Shown here: positions 11,479-21,927 of the stretch, one piece after another | How the letters are laid out: each line of letters starts with the position of its first letter | How positions within the stretch are numbered: the stretch's first letter is position 1 | Assembly (NCBI RefSeq): GCF_949987535.1 | Contig: NC_080082.1 | Span: forward strand, 44,393,874-44,457,873 | Direction: 5' to 3' | Origin: Balaenoptera acutorostrata | Lineage: Eukaryota > Chordata > Mammalia > Artiodactyla > Balaenopteridae | DNA length: 64,000 nucleotides | Position numbers and translations under genes: made by a program | The notes under the pieces: model-generated | What the model was told of the DNA's origin: nothing | Seen by the model: the letters and a program-made list of their open reading frames with translations, nothing else | Database searches by the model: none

Positions 11479-13453
11479 TTTGCTTATCTTACTGTGTTTG
11501 GGGTCTCCTTTTCACAGGCTGCAAGTTCGTGGTTCCTGTTGTGTTTGGTATCTGTCCCCAGTGGCTAAGGTTGGTTCAGTTGGTTGTGTAGGCTTCCTGG
11601 TGGAGGGGACTAGTGCCTGTGTTCTGGTGGATGAGGCTGGATATTGTCTTTCTGGTGGGTACGTCCACATCTGGTGGTGTGTTTCGGGGTGTTTGTGGCC
11701 TTATTATGATTTTAAGCAGCCTCTCTGCTAATGGATGGGGCTGTGTTTCTGTCTTGCTAGTTGTTTGGCATAGGGTGTCCAGCACTGTAGCTTGCTGGTC
11801 GTTGAGTGAAGCTGGGTCTTGGTGTTGAGATGGAGATCTCTGGGAGATTTTTGCCATTTGGTATTATGTGGAGCTGGGAGGTCTTTTGTGGACCAGTGTC
11901 CTGAAGTTGGCTCTCCCACCTCAGAGGCACAGCCCTGATGCCTGGCTGGAGCACCAAGAGTCTTTCATCTACACAGCTCAGAATAAAAGTGAGAAAAAAT
12001 AGAAAGAAAGAGGATAAAATAAAATAAAATAAAATAAAGTTTTTAAAATAAAAAATAAGTTTTAAGAAAAAAAAATTTTTTTAAGTTAAAAAAAGAACAA
12101 CAACAAAAAAAACGGACGGACAGAACCCGAGGACAAATGGTGAAAGCAGAGCCATACAGACAAAATCTCACACAGAAGCATACACATACACACTCACAAA
12201 AAGAGGAAAAGGGGAAAAAGTAATATATCTTGCTCTCAAAGTCCACCTCCTCAATTTGGGATGATTTGTTGTCTATTCAGGTATTCCACAGATGCAGGGT
12301 ACATCAAGTTGATTGTGGAGCTTTAATCCGCTGCTTCTGAGGCTGCTGCGAGAAATTTCCCTTTCTCTTCTTTGTTCACACAGCTCCGGGGGTTCAGCTT
12401 TGGATTTGAACCCGCCTCTGTGTGTAGGTCGCCTGAGAGCGTCTGTTCTTCGCTCAGACAGGAGGGGGTTAAAGGAGCAGCTGATTCAGGGGCTCTGGCT
12501 CACTCAGGCCAGCGGGAGGGAGGGGTACGGATGCGGGGCAAGCCTGTGGCCGCAGAGGCCAGTGTGATGTTGCATCAGTCTGAGGTGCGCCATGTGTTCT
12601 CCGGGGGAAGTTGTCCCTGGATCACGGGACCCTGGCAGTGGCGGGCTGCACAGGCTCCCGGGAGGGGCGGTGTGGAGAGTGACCTGTGCTCGCACACAGG
12701 CTTCTTGGTGGCGGCAGCAGCAGCCTTAGGGTCTCATGCCCGTGTCTGGGGTCCGCGCTGTTAGCTGCGGCTCGTGCCCGTCTCTGGAGCTCCTTTAAGC
12801 AGCGCTCTGAGTCCCCTCTCCTCTCGCACCAGGAAACAAAGAGGGAAGAAAAATTCTCTTGCCTGTTCAGCAGCTCCAGACCTTTTCCCGGACTCCCTCC
12901 CGGCTAGCCGTGGCGCTCTAGCCCCTTTCAGGCTGTGTTCACGCAGCCAACCGAGTCCTCTCCCTGGGATCCGATCTCCAAAGCCCGAGCCTCAGCTCCC
13001 AACCCCCGCCCGCCCCGGTGGGTGAGCAGACACGCCTCTTCGGCTGGTGAGTGCTGGTCGGCACCGATCCTCTGTGCGGGAATCTCTCCGCTTTGCCCTC
13101 AGCACCCCTGTTGCTGCGCTCTCCTCCATGGCTCTGAAGCTCCCCCCTCCGCCACCCACAGTCTCCGCCCGCGAAGGGGCTTCTAGTGTGTGGAAACCTT
13201 TCCTCCTTCTCGGCTCCCTCCCACTGGTGCAGGTCCTATCCCAATTCTTTTGTCTCTGTTTTTTTCTTTTTTCTTTTGCCCTACCCAGGTACATGGGGGA
13301 GTTTCTTGCTTTTTGGGAGGTCTGAGGTCTTCTGCCAGTGTTCAGTGGGTGTTCTATAAGAGCATTTCCACGTGTAGATGTATTTCTGATGTATCTGTGG
13401 GGAGGAAGGTGATCTCCGCGTCTTACTCTTCCGCCATCTTCTCCTCTCTCCTC
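11479..13453 (-). promoter_or_regulatory. L1 5'UTR / internal promoter, CpG-rich
   Basis: The ~2.0 kb upstream of ORF1 contains the element's own promoter. The distal 1.1 kb (about 12320-13445) is clearly GC- and CpG-rich against AT-rich surroundings. The first bases of the element on the minus strand include AAGATGGCGG (plus strand ccgccatctt at 13432-13441), which resembles the YY1 site at the start of human L1. An A-rich region with (AAAAT)n lies at 12010-12110. Whether it is active is unknown. CpG decay is visible but incomplete. Confidence 0.75.
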
Positions 13454-13467
13454 CTGAAACTTCTATT
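13454..13467. repeat. Target-site duplication, right copy (ctgaaacttctatt)
   Basis: An exact 14-base match to 5407-5420. It marks the 5' border of the composite L1. Confidence 0.93.
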
Positions 13468-14262
13468 GACTGAGTACTTGACACAACCCATTCAATTGCT
13501 GTCTTGAATTGTATAGTAATCTGCACAAAAATGTAGGAGGAGAGACCCTGAAGATTGGGAAGGCTATAATGAAGCCTCTCGTGTGGGTCAGGACCAAAGA
13601 CTGCAATGCACAGGACAGTCTCCCACAGGACAGCCTGGTGGAGCTGTGTTTCTGACCCCTCCAAGTCCCCAGTTGGAAACTGCACACTGGTTGTGGTGAT
13701 GAGCAAGAGGGCAACTGGCAGGAGCAATGTCTTTCACTGAGGCTCTGATGTTATGATTCGATGTACTAGACAAGAGGATGAGAAGGGGAGAGAGGAGGAG
13801 AGTCACCAATAAATGATCAGCTCTTCACCACTGATGAGGAGCTACTTCACTCAGCCCCAGCACTTTCAGGCAAACCCATGATTGAACCTGCGCAATTGTC
13901 TGGATGGATGGCCCTGCTTATCTCTCATCAGCAGAGGGAGAGACACCACATATATTGTGAAGTGGACTAATGAAATAGCAGGCTGGCTTCCTCTTTCCAT
14001 CACCATAGCTGGCTCCAAATTCCAGACTAAGAGTTGAAAGCTTACTTTTCCCAGGAGATGGGACTGGTTGTGGGTGAGAGTGTGGGGAAATCAAGATTCA
14101 CTGGGAAAGTCCTGTTGTTTTCCTCAACATGAGGCCAGGCATTTGCAGGAGGTTTTACTGAAGTGGTCTTGCTTCAGGGCAGGGGTCAAAAGTCTCACCG
14201 AGTTCCAAATGCCTCCAGCAAAGAGAAAGTGCTCAACTTGGTGATAAAAACATCCCTGTCTT
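13468..14262. other. Unassigned non-coding sequence
   Basis: Ordinary-composition sequence continuing the target locus of the L1. No repeat or gene was recognised. Confidence 0.6.
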
Positions 14263-14819
14263 TTTTTTTTTTAATTGAAGCATAGTTGATTTGCAATACT
14301 GTATTATTTCAGGTATACAACATAGTGATACAATATTTTACAGATTGTATTACAAAATGTTGGTTATATTCCCTGTGCTGTACAATATATCCTTGTTGCT
14401 TATTTATTTTATATATAATAGTTTGTATCTCTTGATCTCCTACCCCTATCTTGCCCCTCCCCACTGGGAACCACTAGTTTTTACTCTATACCTGTGAGTC
14501 TGTTTCTGTTGTGTAACATTCATTTATTTGTTTTATTTTTTAGATTCCACATATAAGTGATAACATAGAGTATTTGTGTTTCTCTGTCTGACTCATTCCA
14601 CTAGCATAATACAGGCTAGATCCATCTACTTTGTTGCAAATGACAGAATTTCATTCTTTTTATGGCCAAGTAATATTCCATTGTGTATGGATATATATAG
14701 CTCTCTCACATCTTCTTTATCGATTCATCTACAGATGGATGCTTAGGTTGTTTCCATATCTTGGCTATTTTAAATAATGCTGCTATGAACATGGGGGTGC
14801 ATGTATCTTTTTGAATTAT
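14263..14819 (-). mobile_element. L1 3' part of a 5'-inverted L1
   Basis: Poly(T) then a 3'UTR (ttaattgaagcatagttg) and the last part of ORF2 up to a block encoding the conserved MFIAALFKIAK segment (minus strand). At 14819/14820 the strand of the L1 homology switches. The subfamily differs from the large L1 at 5.4-13.5 kb. Confidence 0.85.
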
Positions 14820-15662
14820 GTTGATGAAGGAAATTGAAGATGATGCAAAGAAATGGAAAGATATCCTGTGTTCATGGATTGGAAGAATTAATATTTTTGA
14901 AATGTCCACACTACCCAATGCAAGCTACAGATTTAATGCAATCTTTATCAAAATGCATATCAAAAGACACATGACATTTTTCACTAAACTAGAACAAATA
15001 ATTGTAAAATATACAAAGAACCAAAAAAGACCCTGAATTGCCAAAGCAATCTTGAGAAAAAAAAACAAAGTAGAGTACTAGTCACGCTCCTTGACTTCAG
15101 GCTATACTACAAAGCTTCAGCAATCAAAACAGCATGGTACTGGCACAAAAATGGACACATAGATTAATGGAACAGAATAGAAAGCCCAGAAATAAACCCA
15201 TGCACCTACAACCAATTAATCTATGACAAAGAAAGGCAAGAATATACAATGGAGAAGACACTCTCTTTAATATGTGGTGTTGGGAAAACTAGATAGACAC
15301 ATGTAAAAGAATGAAATTAGAACATTTTCTCACATCATATACAAACTCAAACTCAAACTCAAAATGGATTAAAGACCTGAATGTAAGATCTGAAACCATA
15401 AAAATGCTAGAAGAGAACACAGGCAGAACACTCTTTGACATAAATTATAGCAATATATTTTTTTGGGTATGTGTCCTAAGGCAAAAGAAACCAAAGCAAA
15501 AATAAACAAATGGGGCCTAATTAAACTTAAAAGCTTTTGCACAGCAAAGGAAATCAGTGACAAAATGAAAAGACAGCCTACTGAATGGGAGAAAATACTT
15601 GAAAATGATAAGACAGATAAGGGATTAATATTCAAAATATATAAACAGCTCATACAACTTAA
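14820..15662 (+). mobile_element. Inverted internal L1 ORF2 segment
   Basis: Sense ORF2 sequence encodes MKEIEDDAKKWKDI..., then [20 protein letters not shown]..., and ends at the block [12 protein letters not shown]. Joined head-on to the antisense 3' part, this is the layout left by twin priming during insertion. About 400 bp of ORF2 between the two parts, judged from the order in the intact L1, is missing. Frames are broken. Confidence 0.85.
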
Positions 15663-16440
15663 TATATTTTTTAAACATCTTTATTGGAGTATAATTGCTT
15701 TACAATGTTGTGTTAGTTTCTGCTTTATAACAAAGTGAATCAGCTATACATATACATATATCCCAATAACTCCTCCCTCTTGCATCTCCCTCCAACCCTC
15801 CCTATCCCACCCCTCTAGGCAATCACAAAGCACCGAGCTGATCTCCCTGTGCTATGCAGCTGCTTCCCACAAGCTATCTATTTTACATTTGTCAGTATTT
15901 ATAAGTCCATGCCACTCTCTCACTTCGTCCCAGCTTACCATTCCCACTTCCCATATCCTCAAGTCCATTCTCTACATTTGCATCTTTATTCCTATCCTGC
16001 CCCTAGGTTCTTCAGAAACATTTTCTTTTTTTAGATTCCATAAATATGTGTTAGCATATGGTATTTGTTTTTCTCTTTCTGACTCACTTCACTCTGTATG
16101 ACAGACTTTAGGTCCATCCACCTCACTAAAAATAACTCAATTTCGTTTCTTTTTATGGCTGAGTAATATTCCATTGTATATATGTGCAACATCTTCTTTT
16201 CCATTCATCCGATGATGGACATTTAGGTTGCTTCCATGTCCTGGCTATTGTAAATAGAGCTGCAATGAATATTTTGGTACATGACCCTTTTTGAATTATG
16301 GTTTTCTCAGGGTATATGCCCAGTAGTGGGATTGCTGGGTCGTATGGTAGTTCTATTTTTAGTTTTTTAAGGAACCTCCATACTGTCCTCCATAGTGGCT
16401 GTATCAATTTACATTCCCACCAACAGTGCAGGAGTGTTCC
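15663..16440 (-). mobile_element. 5'-truncated younger L1
   Basis: Poly(T) then the same 3'UTR type as the large L1 (aaacatctttattggagta), ORF2 C-terminus and truncation at 'caggagtgttcc'. It begins where the inverted L1 segment stops, and L1 homology does not resume after 16440. No clear TSD was found. Confidence 0.88.
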
Positions 16441-17120
16441 TGTATAGCATGAAGGGAGAAATGATGGAGGCTACAATGTCTACAGGGTGGGTTATGAAGT
16501 TGTCTGATATGTGGTAAGTGATGTAGACCCTCTTCTGGGTCTCTTTGTGAAACTTTCAGTAACATATGACTTGCTACTGTTTTATGAAGGGGGCTTCATT
16601 TGGGAGCTTCAAAGTTGGCCTGAATTTGGATCTAAGCTTGCCTGTGGGATACCTGTCACATCCAGGCTGCATTGCATGAGAACACTCCTTTCTTTGCATG
16701 GCTGGTCTGGGATTTTACATGCCCTAACTCAAGTCCATAGTCTGACACTGCCAGGTATGAAGCTGTACTCTACAATTGATCCAAATCTCCTTTACATTAT
16801 TTACTCTAATTTCCTTCTAATTGTATCAACGTATTATACACTGGAAGAAGATGGGGCAGAGTAGAGGGGAGGCTGGAGAGAGGACATAAAATCTATATCA
16901 GGTTTTCCTTTTAACCAAAACCTATTAGGTATTCGGCAGAAATTTTGAGTCTAGTGTTTGGCATAGTTTAGTAGTGTACATTAATGACCATAATTTTCCC
17001 ATATAGTCAAAATACTAAGAAAATGAAGAGTATTTCATCTGCCTCACACAAAATAGTAACCAGGGCAGACTTGCAAATAATGGTGAAGAATGAAGGGCCA
17101 ACTGTTTGTTGTTAACTCCA
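16441..17120. other. Unassigned non-coding sequence
   Basis: No family recognised. A 117-residue frame at 16511-16864 has no recognisable domain. Confidence 0.55.
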
Positions 17121-17312
17121 GATACAGGCATATAGCACTCCACAGTTTAAAAAGTTTTTCTTATATATGTTATGTCTTTTAATCTTCACAATATCACTGT
17201 GTGGTTGATAATGTTGTTCTCACAACATTAGTGTGTGTGGACATTCAGTGTGTGGACACACTGAGGCCAGAGAGGTTAGGAAATGGTTCATGTCCAAGGA
17301 TAAAATTCAGAT
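17121..17312 (-). repeat. MIR SINE, diverged
   Basis: Reverse MIR landmarks: 'gtcttttaatcttcacaata', then 'actgaggccagagaggttag' and 'gttcatgtccaagga'. The middle carries a short internal duplication of 'agtgtgtggaca'. Confidence 0.6.
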
Positions 17313-18510
17313 TTTTAAAGTTCATTTTAAAAAAAAGTAATATTTGAGGTTGGGTGAAATGGAATGGAGGACAGGAGGGAAGTCAGTTAGCCCAACAGAT
17401 CCACAAGACCCTCTCATTTCCCTTTCCTATTCATTTTCATTTCAGGGAACATTTCTAGATGGTTCTTGCCCATCTCTCTCTAAGTCTTCCTATGGAGGGG
17501 TGGGGGAATTGCTGGCTGTCCACCAAAGTTCTAGCTTTCCCTTTCATTTCATAGAGTTGTTTCTGGGAAGTGACTGCACAGAGAGTGGCCATATTTCCAA
17601 GTCTCCCTTATACCTAAGTTAAGTCATATGGTAAGATCTCACCAATGGAATGGAAGAAGAAATAATGAATATCATGGACAGCAACAGGTACACAAGAAGT
17701 GTGTGTGTCTGCTCCATGTTTTCTCTTTCCTTCCCTCTGAGGGGATGGTGAGGATTCTGAGACTCTTGAGGATATTAGACTGTTAGGTGGATGAGACATA
17801 AAGTTCTAATTTCATTAAGTCCCAGGAGGTAGGGATTTATTTGTGAAAGCAGCAAGTGCTACCCTAAATAAACAGGTGGTCTCACACCTTGCTATGGAAT
17901 ATAGGAATAATTGGTACCTATTGTTTTGGGGTTCCCACCAAAACTGAAACAGAATGAATACTATTTTGAAAAACAAACCCCAATTTCTGACATAACAGAA
18001 GGCTCTAGAGGAAGTGGGAACTCTCTTTTGGGGAGATAAAGGAAAAATCTCATTCCAAAATCAGCAGGTACAGAAATTTGAAAAAGAACAGACCAAAATA
18101 AAAATACTATTTGCCTGAAGAAATGTCTGATGAATGGCTAAGCAAGTTATCCTTCCTAACACACATTTAGCAAAGGAGTTTATATAAAGATATTGAGTTA
18201 CCTGTTTATAAGTGACAGCCAGCCCCTCTGTGTAGAGTCCTCTTTGCCCTCTCTTGTGGGCCTGTAGGTTGAGCTTAGTACAGCCTGTAGGCCTGTCCAC
18301 TCCCATCCCTCCAGGTAAATCCTACCAGTGGACAAACACTACCCATCTACCCAGAGCTCACAATCAGCCTTGTTCAGGAGAAAGGTCAGAAATAATACAG
18401 AAAACCCATAGTTTTCTATTTATAAATAGTTTTACACAATTAAGTATCACCAGCTACTCATGGGCAAACAGCAGCACAGAAGAGAGACCAAGATGTACAG
18501 AGGTTCCAGC
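17313..18510. other. Unassigned non-coding sequence
   Basis: No repeat, exon or RNA was recognised. Confidence 0.55.
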
Positions 18511-18645
18511 TCACACTTACTGAGCACTTTGTGTCAGGCATTTTTCTAAAATGTAACTCTCACATCCACTCTTTGAGGAGACTTGCCTCAGGTCAAAAAA
18601 CTAGTAAATATATGGTACATACCCAGATTCTTAACCACTGAAGTT
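18511..18645 (-). repeat. MIR SINE fragment
   Basis: Reads 'cttactgagcactttgtgtc' then 'aggcatttttctaa', 'cttgcctcaggtca' and 'ttcttaaccactga', in reverse MIR order. Confidence 0.65.
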
Positions 18646-18759
18646 CCTGTCTCTCATAATCAACTAAACGTGTGGCCCTTGAGGGAACAGAGCACATTCA
18701 GGGGAAGGAGAATTAGGCCTTAAGTGTTCTCAAAACACCAAAAACAAAACAAACAAAAA

Positions 18760-18912
18760 AGGAAACATGCAAGGTGATGGATGTATAAGTTAACTTGGTT
18801 TTGGTAATGATTTCACAATATATACAAATATCAAACCATCACATTGTACATCTTAAATACAAACAGTTTTTATTTGTCAACTGTGCCTCAATAAATGTGA
18901 AAAAATAAAAAG
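18760..18912 (+). mobile_element. L1 3'UTR fragment
   Basis: The stretch 'aaggtgatggatgtataag', 'tttcacaatatatacaaat', 'ccatcacattgtacatctta' and 'gtcaactgtgcctcaataaa' is typical of an old L1MA/L1MB 3' end. Confidence 0.75.
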
Positions 18913-19873
18913 ACTTTAAATAATTTCCTTAGAGAAATTCAACATGTCACATCTATTAAAAAAAAAAAAGAACAAGTTGCTGTATAAAAGAAATAAAAAC
19001 AAGAATTGGGAACTAAAAATATGATAGCAAAAATAAATATGTAATTAAAAGTCTAAAAAGCCAACAAATATCCCAAAATATAGAGCAAAAAGTGAAAAGA
19101 AAAAGAAAGTTTAAGAAGCCTAGAGAATCAATCCATCTATAGGATAACATCCATCTAATAATCTCTAGAAAGAGAGAATTGTTGAGTGGTAAGAGAAAAT
19201 ATAAAAGAAAAAGGAGAAAACCGTTTCCTAGAACTGAAGGATATCTGGAGTTTTCAGATTTAAAGTGTCCACTGACTTCTTGGTAACATAAATACAAAAT
19301 GCTTTACGTATAAATTTATCCTCATGAAATTTCAAAACTCCTTCAAGAAAAGTTTATCAAAACTGCCAGAAATGAACCAAGAACTTCAGATTGGCACAAA
19401 TGTTTCATTGGAACTACTAGGCAGAAAAGAAGGCAGAGGCATAATGCCTGGTGCCCCTCAGAGGCCAACATTATGAGTTACCTTGCTTCTGGCTTTTTAG
19501 TTGTGTTTTAAATCTGAGAGGTACCAGCAGGAGATTGAAGAGGAAAAGGAGACTGAATTCAAGATATTTAGCCCTTAGTGTGTTCCCTGCCACATAACTG
19601 TGCATTGGCTCTGTCTCCTCTTGAGACCACAGCTCCTTCAAGAAGCCTTCTCCTTTCAGTTATTCTCTCTTTGGGCCTGGAGTGGAAATAGCTTCCTGCT
19701 CTTCTTGACCCTCAGGTACTCCACTATCCTGTTGGTTTTCCTAAATATTGCCCACATCTTGTAATGATCTCTTTACTCAGGTTTCCTCAGTTACATGGTT
19801 TGGGTAGACCACCTGTTTTTTAGCAAAATAGATAAACACTGCTAGAGAGTATAGAATTTCAAACATAGAAGTT
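18913..19873. other. Unassigned AT-rich sequence, possible L2-like end near 19570-19800
   Basis: Mostly AT-rich and unassigned. The part after 19570 resembles an L2 end (ctccttcaagaagccttct) but too weakly to call. Confidence 0.45.
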
Positions 19874-19883
19874 AATACTCCTC
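19874..19883. repeat. Target-site duplication of sense L1, left copy
   Basis: 'aatactcctc' pairs with 'aatactcttc' at 26032-26041, with one difference. It sits immediately before the L1 5' end. Confidence 0.65.
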
Positions 19884-20797
19884 TTACAGAAGATGGCGGA
19901 GTAGGAGGACATGAGCTCACACCCCTCTTACAAACACACCAAAATTACAACTAACTGCTGAACAACAACCAACAAAAAAATGCTGGAACCTACCAAAAAA
20001 TATACTGTACATCCAAAGACAAAGAAGAAGTCACAATGAGACAGTAGGAGGGACGCAACTGCAATAAAATCAAATCCCATACCCACCGGGTGGGCGACAC
20101 ATAAACTGGAAAACAATTATACCAGAAAAGTTACCCCACAGGAGTAAAAGTTCTGAGCCTCACATTAAGCTTCCCAGCCTGGGAGTCCATCAATGGGAGG
20201 AGGAGTCCCCAAAGAATCTGGCTTTGAAGGCCAACAGGGTTTGATCACAGGACTGCCACAGGACTGAGGAAAACGGAAACTCCACTCATGGAGGGCTCAC
20301 ACAAAGTCTTTTGCACACAAGGACCCAGGGGAAAAAAGCAGTGACCCCATAAGAAACTGGGCCAGAAAGACATGCTAGTATTGGAGGGTCTCCTGCAGAG
20401 GCATGGGGTGGCTGTGCCTCACTGCAGGGACAAAGACACTGGCAGCAGCAGTTCTGAGAAGTACCCATTGGTGTGAGCCATCCTGGAGTCCTCCATTAGC
20501 CCCAGCAAACAGCCTGTAGGCTCCTGTGCTGGGTGGCCTCAGGCCAAACAACTAACAGGGTGGGAACACAGCCCCACTCATCAGCAGACAAGTGGCTTAA
20601 ACTCCCCCTGAGCACATCCCTGCCTACCAGAGGGACAAGACCCAGCTCCACCCACCACTGAGCAGGAACCAGCCCCTCCCATCAGGAAGCCTGCACAAGC
20701 CTCTTAGACCAGCCTCATCCAGCAGTGGGCAGAGAGCAGAAGCAAGAACTACAATCCTGCAGCCTGCAAATGGAAATCACAATCACAGACAATCAAA
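19884..20797 (+). promoter_or_regulatory. L1 5'UTR with YY1-like start motif
   Basis: The AAGATGGCGGA motif stands at the extreme 5' end, as in human L1 where YY1 positions transcription start. The remainder contains CCAGCAAACAGCC- and CAGCTCCACCCACC-type blocks and is less CpG-rich than the other L1's 5'UTR. Activity is unknown. Confidence 0.65.
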
Positions 20798-21701
20798 ATG
20801 GCATGGAAGAGGAATTTGGCACAGATGAAGGAACAAGATGAAACCCCAGAAGAACAACTAAGTGAAGTGGAGATAGCCAACTTACCAGAAAAAAAAGAGT
20901 TCAGAATAATGATAGTGGAGATCATCCAAGATCTCAGAAAAAGAATGGAGGCAAGGATTGAGAAGATGCAAGAAATATGTTTAACAAACACTTAGAAGAG
21001 CTAAAGAACAAACAGACAGAGATGAACAATACAATAACTGAAATGAAAAAATACACTAGAAGGAATCAATAGCAGAATAACTGAGGCAGAACAGATAAGT
21101 GACCTGGAAGACAGAATGGTGGAATTCACTGCTGCAGAACAGAATAAAGAAAAAAGAATGAAAATAAATGAAATCAGTCTAAGAGACCTCTGGGACAACA
21201 TTAAATGCACCAACGTTTGCATCATAGGTGTCCTAAAAGGAAAAGAGAGAGAAAGGACCTGAGAAAATATCTGAAGAGATAATAGCTGAAAACTCCCTTA
21301 ACATGGGAAAGGAAACAGTAACCAAAGTCCAGGAAGTGCAGAGTCCCAGGCTGGATAAACACAAGGAGGAACATGCCGAGACACAGAGTAACCAAACTGG
21401 CAAAAATTAAAGACAAAGAAAAATTATAAAAAGCAACAAGGGAAAAATGACAAATAATATACAAGGGAACTCCCATAAGGTTATCAGCTGATTTATCAGC
21501 AGAAACTCTGCAGGCCAGAAGGGAGTGGCACAATATATTTAAAGTGATGAACGGGAAGAAACTACAATCAAGAATACTCTACCCAGCAAGGCTCTCATTC
21601 AGATTTGATGGAGAAATTAAACTTTAACAGACAAGCAAAAGTTAAGAGAATTCAGCACCACCAGACCAGCTTTGCAACAAATGCTAAAGGAGCTTCTCTA
21701 G
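20798..21701 (+). pseudogene. L1 ORF1, broken
   Basis: I chose the ATG at 20798 (MAWKRNLAQMKEQ) because it aligns with the ORF1 start of the other L1. The coiled-coil part is intact until a stop near 20993-20995. The C-terminal part includes REWHNIF-type and LKELL blocks and ends at TAG 21699-21701. There are several frame changes between. Confidence 0.85.
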
Positions 21702-21927
21702 GCAGGAAAGAGACCAGCAACTTAAAACAGCTTTGTACATATATATACTGTTATATCAAAACCTCATGGGAACAGAAAAACCCCAAACTATAATAGATAC
21801 ACACACACAAAAAGAAAAAGCAACCCAAACACAACACTAAAGATGATCATCAAACCACAAGAGAAGAGAGCAAAAGAGGAAGGGAAGAAAAAAGACCTAC
21901 AAAAACAAACCCAAAACAATTAAGAAA

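Larger units (their letters stand above)
5421..13453 (-). mobile_element. Composite 8.0-kb L1 with complete 5' end and duplicated 3' end
   Basis: The element reads antisense: poly(T), 3'UTR and ORF2 end (5421-6336), then a new poly(T), 3'UTR, ORF2, ORF1 and a GC-rich 5'UTR (6337-13453). The whole is bounded by a perfect 14-bp TSD. The last bases at 13453 correspond to a L1 5' end with an AAGATGGCGG motif (minus strand), so it is not 5'-truncated. Both reading frames are broken, so it cannot encode a working element. The duplicated 3' units differ at several percent of positions by eye, so the extra unit is not a simple recent tandem copy. Confidence 0.92.

Noticed and set aside
12320..13445. 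CpG-rich region as a host gene promoter
   Set aside because: It is inside the L1 TSD and continuous with L1 ORF1, so it is the L1 5'UTR.
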